Of a stretch of DNA of 64,000 nucleotides, positions 36,439 to 46,830 are shown piece by piece. Source of the DNA: Streptomyces wuyuanensis (GTDB lineage Bacteria; Actinomycetota; Actinomycetes; Streptomycetales; Streptomycetaceae); NCBI RefSeq assembly GCF_900103455.1, contig NZ_FNHI01000007.1:62001-126000 (forward strand). Reading direction: 5' to 3'. Below the pieces are notes generated by a model, which was not told the DNA's origin, ran no database searches, and was given only the letters and a program-made list of their open reading frames with translations. Position 1 is the first letter of the stretch. The number at the start of each line of letters is the position of its first letter. A program made the position numbers and the translations under genes.

Positions 36439-37700
36439 GGGGTGTCCGCGCGGCGCTGCCCCGCGTGCCCGGCCCGGTCCGGCCCGGCGAAGTCCCGCCC
36501 GGGGACGTCGTGGGTGCGGCCGGGCGCGGCCCGGCCGCAGAACTCCGCCTCGACGACGGCCGTGCTGTCGCCCGCCCAGTCGCTGTTGAAGTTGAGCGCG
36601 AGGGCACGGCCGCCGTCCCGGGTGCCGACCGCCTCGGAGCTGGAGCCGTGGATTCCGCCGCTGTGGCCCCAGACCTCCTCGCCGCAGGACAGCCTCTGCG
36701 ACATCAGCCCCAGTCCGTAGCGGTGGTTCGGCGCCTCCGCGCCGACGGGCACGGTCGTCGTCATCTTCTTCAGCTGGCCCTTCGGCAGCAGCCTGCCACC
36801 CAGCAGGGCGCGGTAGAAGCGGTTCAGATCGCCCGTCGTGGAGATCATCTCGCCGGCCGACCAGGCCGCCGACGGGTTGAGCTCGGTGACGTCGTGGATC
36901 GCGGTGCCGGGCTCAGGTCCCACGAGGACCGAGTACGCCCGCCCGCTCGGACGCGGCATCGCCGCCCGCGTGCCGGGTACCGAGGTGGCGCGCAGACCCA
37001 GCGGACGCAGCACCCGGCGCTCGACTTCCCGGCCGTAGGGGCGTCCGGTCGCCTTCTCGACGACGAGCCCGGCGAGCACGTAGTTGGTGTTGGAGTAGTG
37101 CCAGCCGCCGCCGGGTGCGAAGTACGGCGCGTGCCCCATGGCGATCCGGACGAGGTCGCGGGGCGCCCAGGTGTCGTAGCGGTGCTCGAAGAAGCCGCCG
37201 AAGACCTTGCCCGCGAACTCCTTCTCGTCGGTGTACTCGTGGATGCCGCTGGTGTGGTTGAGGAGCCGGCGCAGGGTGACGGTCCGGCCGTCGTGGCCGT
37301 TCCCCCGGACCAGCCCGGGCAGCCAGCGCTCGACGGTGTCGTCGAGGCTCAGTCTTCCCTCCGCCTCCAGCTGGAGGATCACCGTGGCGACGAAGGTCTT
37401 GGTGATGGAGCCGACGCGGAAGCCGTCCGCGGGGCCGCGCTCCCTGCCGGTGGTGCGGTCCGCCACGCCCGCCTCGCCGTCCCAGGCCGAGTACCGGTCC
37501 GTCGCCTGCGCGAGCGCCCCGGGCGAGCCGGCCTCCACGGCCTGCTCGAGCGCCCGCTGGGTGGCCCCGTGCCGGTCCGGTGTGCGCTGCTCGGCCACCG
37601 ACGCCGCCGCCGGGGTCACGAGAGCGGCGGCGGTGAGCGCGGCCACCGTCGTCGCCGCGGCCAGGGCCGTGCGGATCCTCGGGGCAGGACGTACCGTCAT
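36435..37700 (-). CDS. Secreted serine hydrolase, beta-lactamase / DD-carboxypeptidase (S12) family
   Basis: A 421-residue exported protein. A signal peptide covers residues 1-33 (basic start, Ala/Val/Leu core, TPAAASVAEQ). The S12 motifs are S-x-x-K in GSITKTF, Y-x-N in HYSNTNY and H-x-G in WGHSGGIHG, as in the Streptomyces R61 DD-peptidase. It likely trims peptidoglycan peptides or acts as an esterase. ATG 37700 follows AGGAGATTC. It lies 97 bases after the Nudix gene on the same strand. Confidence 0.92.
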   Translation of the reverse strand: MTVRPAPRIRTALAAATTVAALTAAALVTPAAASVAEQRTPDRHGATQRALEQAVEAGSPGALAQATDRYSAWDGEAGVADRTTGRERGPADGFRVGSITKTFVATVILQLEAEGRLSLDDTVERWLPGLVRGNGHDGRTVTLRRLLNHTSGIHEYTDEKEFAGKVFGGFFEHRYDTWAPRDLVRIAMGHAPYFAPGGGWHYSNTNYVLAGLVVEKATGRPYGREVERRVLRPLGLRATSVPGTRAAMPRPSGRAYSVLVGPEPGTAIHDVTELNPSAAWSAGEMISTTGDLNRFYRALLGGRLLPKGQLKKMTTTVPVGAEAPNHRYGLGLMSQRLSCGEEVWGHSGGIHGSSSEAVGTRDGGRALALNFNSDWAGDSTAVVEAEFCGRAAPGRTHDVPGRDFAGPDRAGHAGQRRADTP

Positions 37701-37797
37701 GCGAATCTCCTGTCTGCGTGCCGTCGCGAACGGACTCGGCGGACAGGACTCCGGCCGAACGGGCGGAGTTGAACGGTGCACCGGGGTTGAGCCGATT

Positions 37798-38265
37798 TCA
37801 GCCTGTTCCGTGGACGCCGCCGTCGACCCGGCCGAGCGCGGGCCGCGCACGCCGCAGCTCCAGGCCGATGTCGACCAGCGCGACCCGTTCGAGTGCCGCG
37901 ACGGAGTCGAGGGCGTGCCAGGCGGCGAGGTCGGTGGAGCCGTCGGTCTCGGGGCGCGGCTCACCGGCGGTGATCCTGACCTCGTAGACGATGCGCAGGC
38001 TCTGGAAGTCCTCGCCGGAACCGAACCTGCCGGACCTGCGCGTGGTCAGGGAGTCGATCCCCAGCAGCGCGGTCACCTCGGCGGTGCAGCCCGTCTCCTC
38101 CGCCACTTCGCGCACGACCGTCCCGACCGGGTCCTCGCCGTGGTCCATTCCCCCGCCGGGCAGGGTCCAGCGCCTGGTCCCGTCACGCGCCACCCACCGG
38201 GCGAGCAGGATCCGACCGTCCTGTACGCACACGGCGTACGCAGCGACCCTCAACTTCCGCTTCAT
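37798..38265 (-). CDS. Nudix hydrolase
   Basis: A 155-residue single-domain Nudix enzyme. The box is complete: GGGMDHGEDPVGTVVREVAEETGC (GX5EX7REUXEEXGU), around residues 37-59. The preceding strand ILLARWVARDGTRRWTLPGG is typical of the MutT/ADP-ribose group. The substrate (a nucleoside diphosphate derivative) is not identifiable. ATG 38265 is supported by the natural start MKRKLRVAAYAV. It is divergent from the CGNR regulator, with 225 bases between them. Confidence 0.93.
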   Translation of the reverse strand: MKRKLRVAAYAVCVQDGRILLARWVARDGTRRWTLPGGGMDHGEDPVGTVVREVAEETGCTAEVTALLGIDSLTTRRSGRFGSGEDFQSLRIVYEVRITAGEPRPETDGSTDLAAWHALDSVAALERVALVDIGLELRRARPALGRVDGGVHGTG

Positions 38266-38409
38266 GCGCAGAGGTTAGGCGGTGCGGGGCGCACCCGACC
38301 GGCCGTCGCGTCCACTCGCCCGTCCGGCCTCGCCGATTGGCCGGGAATGCGTGCCGCCGTCCGCCGCAGAAGCCTGGCGGCCGGGCGACGATCCCATTTC
38401 TAACCCTCC

Positions 38410-38453
38410 TGGCAAAAATGGACGGTTAGATGTATCATGTGAACCGTTCACAT
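38410..38453 (+). promoter_or_regulatory. Promoter with overlapping palindromic operator for the CGNR gene
   Basis: TGGCAA (38410-38415) and TATCAT (38433-38438) are separated by 17 bases, a good sigma-70-type promoter. Beginning inside the -10 element is a perfect palindrome ATGTGAAC-C-GTTCACAT (38437-38453). A second pair, TAACCCT (38401-38407) and AGGGTTA (38462-38468), flanks the whole site. The layout suggests steric repression by a dimeric regulator, possibly the downstream gene product. Confidence 0.65.
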
Positions 38454-38490
38454 ACCCTTGAAGGGTTAGCCGACCCGGGGAGTGCCCGCC

Positions 38491-39033
38491 ATGACCGCCT
38501 CCGACCCGCGCCCGCTCACCGGCGAGCCCCTGGCGCTGGACCTGCTGAACACCCGCTGGATCCAGGACGGCGAGGAGCGGGACCTGCTCGGCTCCGTGGA
38601 CGGGCTGCGTACCTGGCTGGCCGGCCGCGGACTCGACGGCCGGTTCGCCGCCGACGACGCGACCCTGGGGCGGACCCGCGCCGCCCGTGACGCACTGGCC
38701 GCCGCCGTGGACCACCCCGGCGACCCCTCGGCGAGCGCGGCGGCGGACGCGATCCTGGAGCACGGGCGCATCCGGGCCACGCTCACCGCCACGGGACCGG
38801 GTGAACGGGCCGAGTTCGCCGACCCGGCCTGGGGACCCGGCTGGACGGCCGTGCGCGACTACCTGGACCTGCTGCGCACCGCACCCGACCGGATCCGCGC
38901 CTGCGCCCATGACGCGTGCATCCTGCACTTCTTCGACACGTCGCGGAACGGCACCCGGCGCTGGTGCTCGATGGCGACCTGCGGCAACCGCGCGAAGGCT
39001 TCCCGGCACTACGCGCGGACGCGGGAGAACTGA
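38491..39033 (+). CDS. CGNR zinc-finger (ABATE-domain) putative regulator
   Basis: A 180-residue protein. The N-terminal ABATE domain begins GEPLALDLLNTRW; the C-terminal CGNR zinc finger (CAHDACILHFFD ... RRWCSMATCGNRAKASRH) has the full C-x4-C-x18-C-x4-C-GNR pattern. CGNR proteins are presumed transcription regulators of small-molecule or stress genes. ATG 38491 lies nine bases after GGGGAG; GTG 38482 is an alternative. The palindromic operator at its own promoter suggests autoregulation. A 10-bp hairpin follows the stop. Confidence 0.9.
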   Translation: MTASDPRPLTGEPLALDLLNTRWIQDGEERDLLGSVDGLRTWLAGRGLDGRFAADDATLGRTRAARDALAAAVDHPGDPSASAAADAILEHGRIRATLTATGPGERAEFADPAWGPGWTAVRDYLDLLRTAPDRIRACAHDACILHFFDTSRNGTRRWCSMATCGNRAKASRHYARTREN

Positions 39034-39038
39034 CCGCC

Positions 39039-39061
39039 GGGCGGCCGGGGACCGGCCGCCC
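39039..39061 (+). terminator. Terminator of the CGNR gene
   Basis: A 10-bp perfect stem (GGGCGGCCGG / CCGGCCGCCC) with a 3-base loop, six bases past the stop. Confidence 0.75.
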
Positions 39062-39316
39062 CCGCCCGTGAACACCGCCCGGCACCACATCCGCCGACCA
39101 CTGTCGAAAATCGTCCATTATTGAACGGCCTGGCAGGCCGTTTCGATGGACTCCAACCCCTTTGTTCCTCACGGCACATGTTCCGCCACTGGCGGATGTC
39201 CGCCATGACCACATCCCGCCTCTGCCAACTCTCCACAAACCCCTGTCACTTGCGAAAGGCTGAGCGGTCATCCGGTACCGATTTCCGGACCCCTCTTTCA
39301 CAAAACAGGGATGCTC

Positions 39317-42300
39317 ATGACAACCCTCGAGTCCCAGGGCTCCATACCCGGGCCAAGACGCGTGGCCCGGATCGCCGCCGCCGCAGGCCTCGTGGCCGCG
39401 CTGGTGGCCACCGGCGCCGCCCCCGCCTTCGCCGCCACCTCGGTGGACGACCCGGCCGACGGCCCGGTCAAGACCGCCGAGACGCCCGCCGACAAGCTCG
39501 GCCAGGCGGACGCCCAACTCCTCGCCGAAGCCGAGGCGAAGGGCCAGAAGACCGTCACCGTGATGGTCGCGACGGTTCCCGGCCGGACCGAGCAGGTCGC
39601 CGGGCAGCTGGACGCCGTTCCCGGCGCCGTCGTCGGCCAGAAGGACGACAAGCTCGGCTACGTCCGGGCCACACTCCCGACCGCCAGGGCGAAGAGCGCC
39701 CTCGGCAAGGCCGGTGAACTCGCCACGGTCCAGGGCATGGACCTCCAGCGCGAGATCAAGCTGGACGATCCGAGGCCGGACGCGGGCGCCAGGGGTACCG
39801 CTTCCGCCGCCTCCAAGTCGGCCACCTACCCGGCACCGGGCAAGAAGACCCCGGCGAAGAACCCGTACAACCCGTCCCACGAGACGGGTGCCGTGGAGTT
39901 CGTCGAGGACCACCCGCGCGCCGACGGCCGTGGCGTGACGATCGGCATCCTCGACTCCGGGGTCGACCTGGGCCACCCGGCCCTGCAGAAGACCACCACC
40001 GGCGAGCGCAAGATCGTCGACTGGGTGACCGCGACCGACCCGGCCAAGGACGGCGACGGCACCTGGCGGCGGATGGACACCGCGGTGACCGGGCCCGTGT
40101 TCACCGTGGGCGACCGCAGCTGGAAGGCACCGGCCGGCGAACACCGGTTCAGCGTCTTCGAGGAGCGGGCCACCCTCGGCGGCGACATGGCCGGAGACCT
40201 GAACCGCGACGGCGACACCACCGACAAGTGGGGCGTCCTGTACGACGCCGCCGCCGGTACCGTCCGCGTCGACCTGAACGACGACGCCGACTTCACCAAC
40301 GACGTCGCGATGAAGCCGTACAAGAGCGGCCACCAGGTCGGGTACTTCGGTACCGACAACCCCGCCACCGAGATCGCCGAGCGCATCCCGTTCGTGGTGG
40401 AGGTCCGCAAGAACGTCGAGTTCGAGGCCGGGAAGTTCTCCGACTACGTCAACATCGGCGTCATCGAGGGCTCGCACGGCACCCACGTGGCCGGCATCAC
40501 CGCCGCCAACGGCCTCTTCGGCGGCCGCATGAACGGCGCCGCGCCCGGTGCCAAGCTGGTCTCGTCGCGAGCCTGCACCTGGAGCGGCGGCTGCACCAAC
40601 ATCGCGCTGCTGGAAGGCATGCGGGACCTCGTCGTCAACCGTGGCGTGGACATCGTCAACATGTCCATCGGCGGACTGCCGGCGCTGAACTACGACGACA
40701 GCGACCGCGGCGACGACGCCGACAACGCGCGCGCCCTGCTCTACAACCGCCTGATCGACACCTACGGCGTCCAGCTGGTCATCTCGGCCGGCAACGAGGG
40801 CCCCGGTGTGAACACGATCGGCGACCCGGGCCTGGCGAACAAGGTCCTCTCGGTCGGCGCGGCGATCTCCCGCAGCACCTGGGCCGCCAACTACGGCTCG
40901 CAGGTCGAGAAGCCGTACAACATGTTCAACTTCTCCTCCCGCGGCCCGACGGAGAACGGCGGCTTCACGCCGACGATCTCCGCGCCCGGCTCGGCGATCA
41001 ACACGATCCCGACCTGGCAGGCGGGCGCCCCGGTGCCCGAGGCCGGCTACAACCTGCCCGCGGGCTACGGCATGCTGAACGGCACCTCGATGTCCTCGCC
41101 GCAGGCCGCGGGCGCGAGCGCGCTGCTCATCTCCGCCGCCAAGCAGCGTCACATCAAGCTCTCCCCCCTGACCCTGCGGACCGCGCTGACCAGCACCGCC
41201 CAGCGCATCCCGGGGGTGAAGGCGCACGAGCAGGGCGCCGGTCTGATCGACGTCAACGAGGCGTGGGAGTCCATCCGGGACGGCGCCACCGCCCACTCGT
41301 ACTCGGTGAAGGCACCGGTCGACACCGCGCTCGACCACCTGCTGAAGCCGGAGGCGGGCTTCGGTGCCGGCATCTACGACCGCGAGGGCGGGCTGAAGCC
41401 CGGCCAGCGCAAGACGTACGACGTCACCATCACGCGCACGAGCGGCCCGAACCGGCCGATCGAGCACGAGCTGGACCTCCGTAACAACGACGGCACGTTC
41501 CGTATCCTCGGCGACGACGAGGTGGACCTGCCGCTGAACAAGCCGGTCACCGTGAAGGTGCAGGCCAAGGCCGCTTCCACCGGCGTGCACAGCGCCATCC
41601 TGGAGGCGGACGACGAGCGCACCGAGGGTGTGGACAAGCAGATCCTCGCCACCGTGGTCGCCTCGAACGAGCTGGTGAAGCCGGGCTACACGTACTCCGC
41701 CAGGGGTTCCGTGCAGCGCAACAGCTTCAAGTCCTACTTCGTCACGGTGCCGCAGGGCGCCAGGACGCTGGAGGTCGCGCTCGGCGGTCTCGCCGCGGGC
41801 AGCCAGACCCGGTTCATCTCGGTCCACCCCTACGGAGTGGCCTTCGAGGACACCGCGTCGACGGTCTGCTACCCGAACTACAACAACCCGGCCAACACCT
41901 GCCGCCCGGACGTGCGCTCCTACGCGAACCCGCAGCCGGGCGTCTGGGAGATCGAGGTCGAGTCGCGCCGTACGTCCCCGGTGCTGGACAACCCGTTCAA
42001 GCTGGACGTCACGCTGCTCGGTGCCTCCTTCGACCCGGCGGTGAAGACCCTCCCGGAGGCGAAGGTCGGCACGCCGGCGACGGTCGACTGGAAGGTCACC
42101 AACGACGCGGCCGCGCTGGAGGGCAAGCTGAAGGGCGGCTCGCTCGGCTCCGCGAAGACGGCGACGCCGACCATCGCGCAGGACGAGCGGCAGGTGTCCA
42201 CGGTCACGATCGGCGCGGGCGTCGAGCGGCTGGACGTGGTCATCGGGAACACCTCCGACAAGGGCGCCGACCTGGACCTCGCGGTCCTCAAGGACGGCAG

Positions 42301-42646
42301 GCTCGTCGGCCAGTCGGCGGACGGCGACTCCGAGGAGTCGGTGTCCCTGGCCAACCCGGCCGCCGGCACGTACACGATCCTCGTCGACGGCTACGCGGTG
42401 GCGCCCGGCGGCACCACGTACGACTACAAGGACGTGTACTTCTCCTCGGCGCTCGGCACCGTCAAGGTCGACGAGACGAAGACCGTCTCGCTGGCCAACG
42501 GCGCGAGCGCGCAGGTCTCCGCCGAGGTGCTGGTGGGCGGCTCCGCTCCGGAGGGCCGCCGGTTCTTCGGCGAGGTCCAGCTGCTGAACGCGCGCGGCAC
42601 CGCCGCGGGCACCGGCAGCGTGGTGATCGAGAAGGTCGTCCCGTAA
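39317..42646 (+). CDS. Large secreted subtilisin-like serine protease (S8)
   Basis: A 1109-residue exported protease. A long signal peptide (about residues 1-39, ending APAFA-A) and an I9-like propeptide region precede the catalytic domain. The triad is D213 (GILDSGVD), H387 (SHGTHVAG) and S591 (NGTSMSSPQAA). The 170-residue insertion between Asp and His is reminiscent of tripeptidyl-peptidase-II-type subtilases and contains calcium-loop-like sequence DLNRDGDTTD (about 294-303). Three or more beta-sandwich domains follow the catalytic part (about 650-1109), the last resembling pre-peptidase C-terminal domains. ATG 39317 follows AGGG; ATG 39311 would add two residues. The 280 bases before it hold A/T-richer promoter sequence. 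Confidence 0.93.
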   Translation: MTTLESQGSIPGPRRVARIAAAAGLVAALVATGAAPAFAATSVDDPADGPVKTAETPADKLGQADAQLLAEAEAKGQKTVTVMVATVPGRTEQVAGQLDAVPGAVVGQKDDKLGYVRATLPTARAKSALGKAGELATVQGMDLQREIKLDDPRPDAGARGTASAASKSATYPAPGKKTPAKNPYNPSHETGAVEFVEDHPRADGRGVTIGILDSGVDLGHPALQKTTTGERKIVDWVTATDPAKDGDGTWRRMDTAVTGPVFTVGDRSWKAPAGEHRFSVFEERATLGGDMAGDLNRDGDTTDKWGVLYDAAAGTVRVDLNDDADFTNDVAMKPYKSGHQVGYFGTDNPATEIAERIPFVVEVRKNVEFEAGKFSDYVNIGVIEGSHGTHVAGITAANGLFGGRMNGAAPGAKLVSSRACTWSGGCTNIALLEGMRDLVVNRGVDIVNMSIGGLPALNYDDSDRGDDADNARALLYNRLIDTYGVQLVISAGNEGPGVNTIGDPGLANKVLSVGAAISRSTWAANYGSQVEKPYNMFNFSSRGPTENGGFTPTISAPGSAINTIPTWQAGAPVPEAGYNLPAGYGMLNGTSMSSPQAAGASALLISAAKQRHIKLSPLTLRTALTSTAQRIPGVKAHEQGAGLIDVNEAWESIRDGATAHSYSVKAPVDTALDHLLKPEAGFGAGIYDREGGLKPGQRKTYDVTITRTSGPNRPIEHELDLRNNDGTFRILGDDEVDLPLNKPVTVKVQAKAASTGVHSAILEADDERTEGVDKQILATVVASNELVKPGYTYSARGSVQRNSFKSYFVTVPQGARTLEVALGGLAAGSQTRFISVHPYGVAFEDTASTVCYPNYNNPANTCRPDVRSYANPQPGVWEIEVESRRTSPVLDNPFKLDVTLLGASFDPAVKTLPEAKVGTPATVDWKVTNDAAALEGKLKGGSLGSAKTATPTIAQDERQVSTVTIGAGVERLDVVIGNTSDKGADLDLAVLKDGRLVGQSADGDSEESVSLANPAAGTYTILVDGYAVAPGGTTYDYKDVYFSSALGTVKVDETKTVSLANGASAQVSAEVLVGGSAPEGRRFFGEVQLLNARGTAAGTGSVVIEKVVP

Positions 42647-42663
42647 CGGTACGACCTGGTCAC

Positions 42664-42695
42664 GAGGGCGGGCGTCCGGCGGGACGCCCGCCCTC
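42664..42695 (+). terminator. Terminator of the large subtilase gene
   Basis: A 14-bp perfect stem (GAGGGCGGGCGTCC / GGACGCCCGCCCTC) with a 4-base loop, 17 bases past the stop. Confidence 0.88.
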
Positions 42696-42723
42696 CGTGC
42701 GTACGGGCCCCCTCCGGGTGTGA

Positions 42724-43869
<1,146 letters not shown>

Positions 43870-43884
43870 TCCGGCCGCCGCACC

Positions 43885-43927
43885 ACGGGGCGGGGTCACG
43901 TGCCGAGCGCACGGGGCCCCGCCCCGT
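43885..43927 (+). terminator. Terminator of asd
   Basis: An 11-bp perfect inverted repeat (ACGGGGCGGGG / CCCCGCCCCGT) with a 21-base loop, 15 bases past the stop. Confidence 0.7.
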
Positions 43928-44057
43928 CGTCGCTCGGGGCACCGGAACCGGCCATCGCCGGGTGGTCCGCCCGGGGGACGGGCGGGCCGCCGGGGGCCCG
44001 TGGAAGGATGGGCCGAAACGTCACATACCGAGGACGCAGAAGCGAGGAGATGACCGG

Positions 44058-46628
44058 GTGCCTGGCACAAACCTGACCCGCGAAGAGGCACAGGCGCGGG
44101 CGCGCCTGCTCACCGTTGACTCGTACGAGATCGACCTCGATCTCACCCGGGCGCAGGAGGGCGGCACCTACCGGTCCGTGACCACCGTGCGCTTCGACTC
44201 CGCGGAGCACGGCGCGGAGACCTTCATCGACCTGGTGGCGCCCGCGGTGCACGAGGTCGTGCTGAACGGGCACCCGCAGGACGTGGCCGCGGTCTTCAGG
44301 GACTCGCGGATCGCCCTGCGGCATCTGCACGAGGGCCCGAACGAGCTGACGGTCGTCGCGGACTGCGCGTACACCAACACGGGCGAGGGCCTGCACCGGT
44401 TCGTCGACCCGGTGGACCAGCAGACCTACCTCTACACCCAGTTCGAGGTCCCGGACGCCCGCCGGGTGTTCGCGAACTTCGAGCAGCCCGACCTGAAGGC
44501 CACCTTCCGGTTCACCGTGAAGGCACCGGAGGGCTGGACCGTGGTCTCCAACTCGCCGACGCCGGAGCCCAAGGACAACGTCTGGCACTTCGAGCCGACA
44601 CCGCGGATCTCCACGTACATCACCGCGCTGATCGTCGGCCCGTACCACTCCGTCCACAGCTCCTACGAGAAGGACGGGCAGAGCGTGCCGCTGGGCATCT
44701 ACTGCCGCCCGTCGCTCGCCGAGTTCCTGGACGCGGACGCGATCTTCGAGGTCACCCGGCAGGGCTTCGACTGGTTCCAGGAGAAGTTCGACTACGCCTA
44801 CCCGTTCGCGAAGTACGACCAGCTCTTCGTGCCGGAGTTCAACGCGGGCGCGATGGAGAACGCGGGCGCGGTGACCATCCGCGACCAGTACGTGTTCCGC
44901 TCGAAGGTGACGGACGCGGCGTACGAGACGCGCGCCGAGACCATCCTGCACGAGCTGGCGCACATGTGGTTCGGCGACCTCGTCACCATGGAGTGGTGGA
45001 ACGACCTGTGGCTGAACGAGTCGTTCGCCACCTACACGTCGATCGCCTGCCAGGCGTACGCGCCCGGCTCGAAGTGGCCGCAGGCGTGGACGACGTTCGC
45101 CAACTCGATGAAGACCTGGGCGTACCGGCAGGACCAGCTGCCGTCCACGCACCCGATCATGGCCGAGATCAGCGACCTGGACGACGTGCTCGTCAACTTC
45201 GACGGCATCACGTACGCCAAGGGCGCCTCGGTGCTGAAGCAGCTCGTGGCCTACGTCGGCATGGACGAGTTCTTCCGCGGCGTGCAGACGTACTTCAAGC
45301 GGCACGCCTTCGGGAACACCCGGCTGACGGATCTGCTGAGCGCGCTGGAGGAGACCAGCGGCCGGGATCTGAAGACCTGGTCCGGGGCCTGGCTGGAGAC
45401 CGCCGGCATCAACGTCCTGCGGCCGGTGATCGACACCGACGCGGCCGGCACGATCACCTCGTTCGCGGTCAAGCAGGAGGCGCCGGCGCTGCCGCCGGGC
45501 GCGAAGGGCGAGCCCGTGCTGCGCCCGCACCGCATCGCGATCGGCTTCTACGGCCTGGACGAGGGCGGCAAGCTCGTGCGCACGGACCGCGTCGAGCTGG
45601 ACGTCGACGGCGAGTTCACCGCCGTGCCGGAGCTGGTGGGCAAGCACCGCCCGGCGGTCGTGCTGCTCAACGACGACGACCTGACGTACGCCAAGGTCCG
45701 GCTGGACGAGGAGTCGCTCAGGACCGTCACCGAGCACCTGGGCGACTTCGCCGACTCGCTGCCCCGGGCGCTGTGCTGGGCCTCCGCCTGGGACATGACC
45801 CGCGACGGCGAGCTGCCGGCCCGCGACTACCTGTCCCTGGTGCTGTCGGGCATCGGCAAGGAGTCGGACATCGGCGTGGTGCAGTCGCTGCAGCGGCAGG
45901 TGAAGCTCGCCCTGGACCTGTACGCGGCGCCGGAGTGGCGCGAGACGGGTCTGACGCAGTGGACGGACGCGACGCTTGCGCACCTGCGCTCGTCGGATCC
46001 GGGCGGCGACCACCAGCTCGCGTGGGCGCGGGCGTTCGCGGCGACCGCGCGCACCCCGCAGCAGCTGGACCTGCTGCAGGCCCTGCTGGAGGGCCGGGAC
46101 TCGATCGAGGGCCTGGCCGTGGACACGGAGCTGCGCTGGGCGTTCGTGGAGCGGCTGGCGGCCACCGGGGTCTACGACGAGGACGAGATCGCTGCCGAGC
46201 TGGCGCGGGACCGCACGGCCGCCGGGGAGCGGCACGCCGCGACGGCCCGGGCGGCGCGTCCCACGCCGGAGGCCAAGGCCGAGGCCTGGGAGTCGGTCGT
46301 CGAGTCCGGCAAGCTGCCGAACGCGGTGCAGGAGGCCGTGATCGGCGGGTTCGTGCAGACCGACCAGCGCGAGCTGCTGGCTCCGTACACGGAGAAGTAC
46401 TTCGCGGCGGTCAAGGGCGTCTGGGAGTCCCGCTCCCACGAGGTCGCCCAGCAGATCGCCGTGGGGCTCTACCCGACGCTCCAGGTGTCGGCGGAGACGC
46501 TCGACGCGACTGACGCATGGCTGGATTCAGCCGCTCCGAACGCGGCGCTGCGCCGGCTCGTCCTCGAGTCCCGCGCCGGTGTGGAGCGGGCCCTGAAGGC
46601 CCGCGCGGCGGACGCGGCAGCGTCCTGA
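44058..46628 (+). CDS. pepN: Aminopeptidase N (M1 family), paralogue 2
   Basis: An 856-residue M1 aminopeptidase. GAMEN lies at 264-268, HELAH at 298-302 and the third zinc ligand E321 in WLNESFATY, the standard M1 arrangement. The C-terminal helical domain is complete. It is colinear with paralogue 1 at 32.6 kb over its whole length but has clearly diverged. GTG 44058, eight bases after GAGGAG, gives the start PGTNLTREEA; the frame is open another 32 codons upstream without support. This copy, with the more canonical NESF motif, is the better candidate for the housekeeping PepN. Confidence 0.96.
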   Translation: MPGTNLTREEAQARARLLTVDSYEIDLDLTRAQEGGTYRSVTTVRFDSAEHGAETFIDLVAPAVHEVVLNGHPQDVAAVFRDSRIALRHLHEGPNELTVVADCAYTNTGEGLHRFVDPVDQQTYLYTQFEVPDARRVFANFEQPDLKATFRFTVKAPEGWTVVSNSPTPEPKDNVWHFEPTPRISTYITALIVGPYHSVHSSYEKDGQSVPLGIYCRPSLAEFLDADAIFEVTRQGFDWFQEKFDYAYPFAKYDQLFVPEFNAGAMENAGAVTIRDQYVFRSKVTDAAYETRAETILHELAHMWFGDLVTMEWWNDLWLNESFATYTSIACQAYAPGSKWPQAWTTFANSMKTWAYRQDQLPSTHPIMAEISDLDDVLVNFDGITYAKGASVLKQLVAYVGMDEFFRGVQTYFKRHAFGNTRLTDLLSALEETSGRDLKTWSGAWLETAGINVLRPVIDTDAAGTITSFAVKQEAPALPPGAKGEPVLRPHRIAIGFYGLDEGGKLVRTDRVELDVDGEFTAVPELVGKHRPAVVLLNDDDLTYAKVRLDEESLRTVTEHLGDFADSLPRALCWASAWDMTRDGELPARDYLSLVLSGIGKESDIGVVQSLQRQVKLALDLYAAPEWRETGLTQWTDATLAHLRSSDPGGDHQLAWARAFAATARTPQQLDLLQALLEGRDSIEGLAVDTELRWAFVERLAATGVYDEDEIAAELARDRTAAGERHAATARAARPTPEAKAEAWESVVESGKLPNAVQEAVIGGFVQTDQRELLAPYTEKYFAAVKGVWESRSHEVAQQIAVGLYPTLQVSAETLDATDAWLDSAAPNAALRRLVLESRAGVERALKARAADAAAS

Positions 46629-46662
46629 CCTGCGGGGCCGCGCGCCCCGTACGTCGCACGGC

Positions 46663-46697
46663 AGGGCGCCTCGGAACCTTTGGGTCCGGGGCGCCCT
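46663..46697 (+). terminator. Terminator of pepN paralogue 2
   Basis: A 13-bp stem with one G-U pair (AGGGCGCCTCGGA with TCCGGGGCGCCCT) and a 9-base loop, 35 bases past the stop. Confidence 0.78.
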
Positions 46698-46830
46698 CGC
46701 ACATGTCCGACAAGCCCCGTCAATGGCGTGTCCGAAGTGTGACCCGGCGTCAACAGCCGTGCTCTCAAACGACTATGCTCCCTCACCGTCGTCATATGAT
46801 CGTTTCCGTTCAGATGATTTAAGGGTGCTG

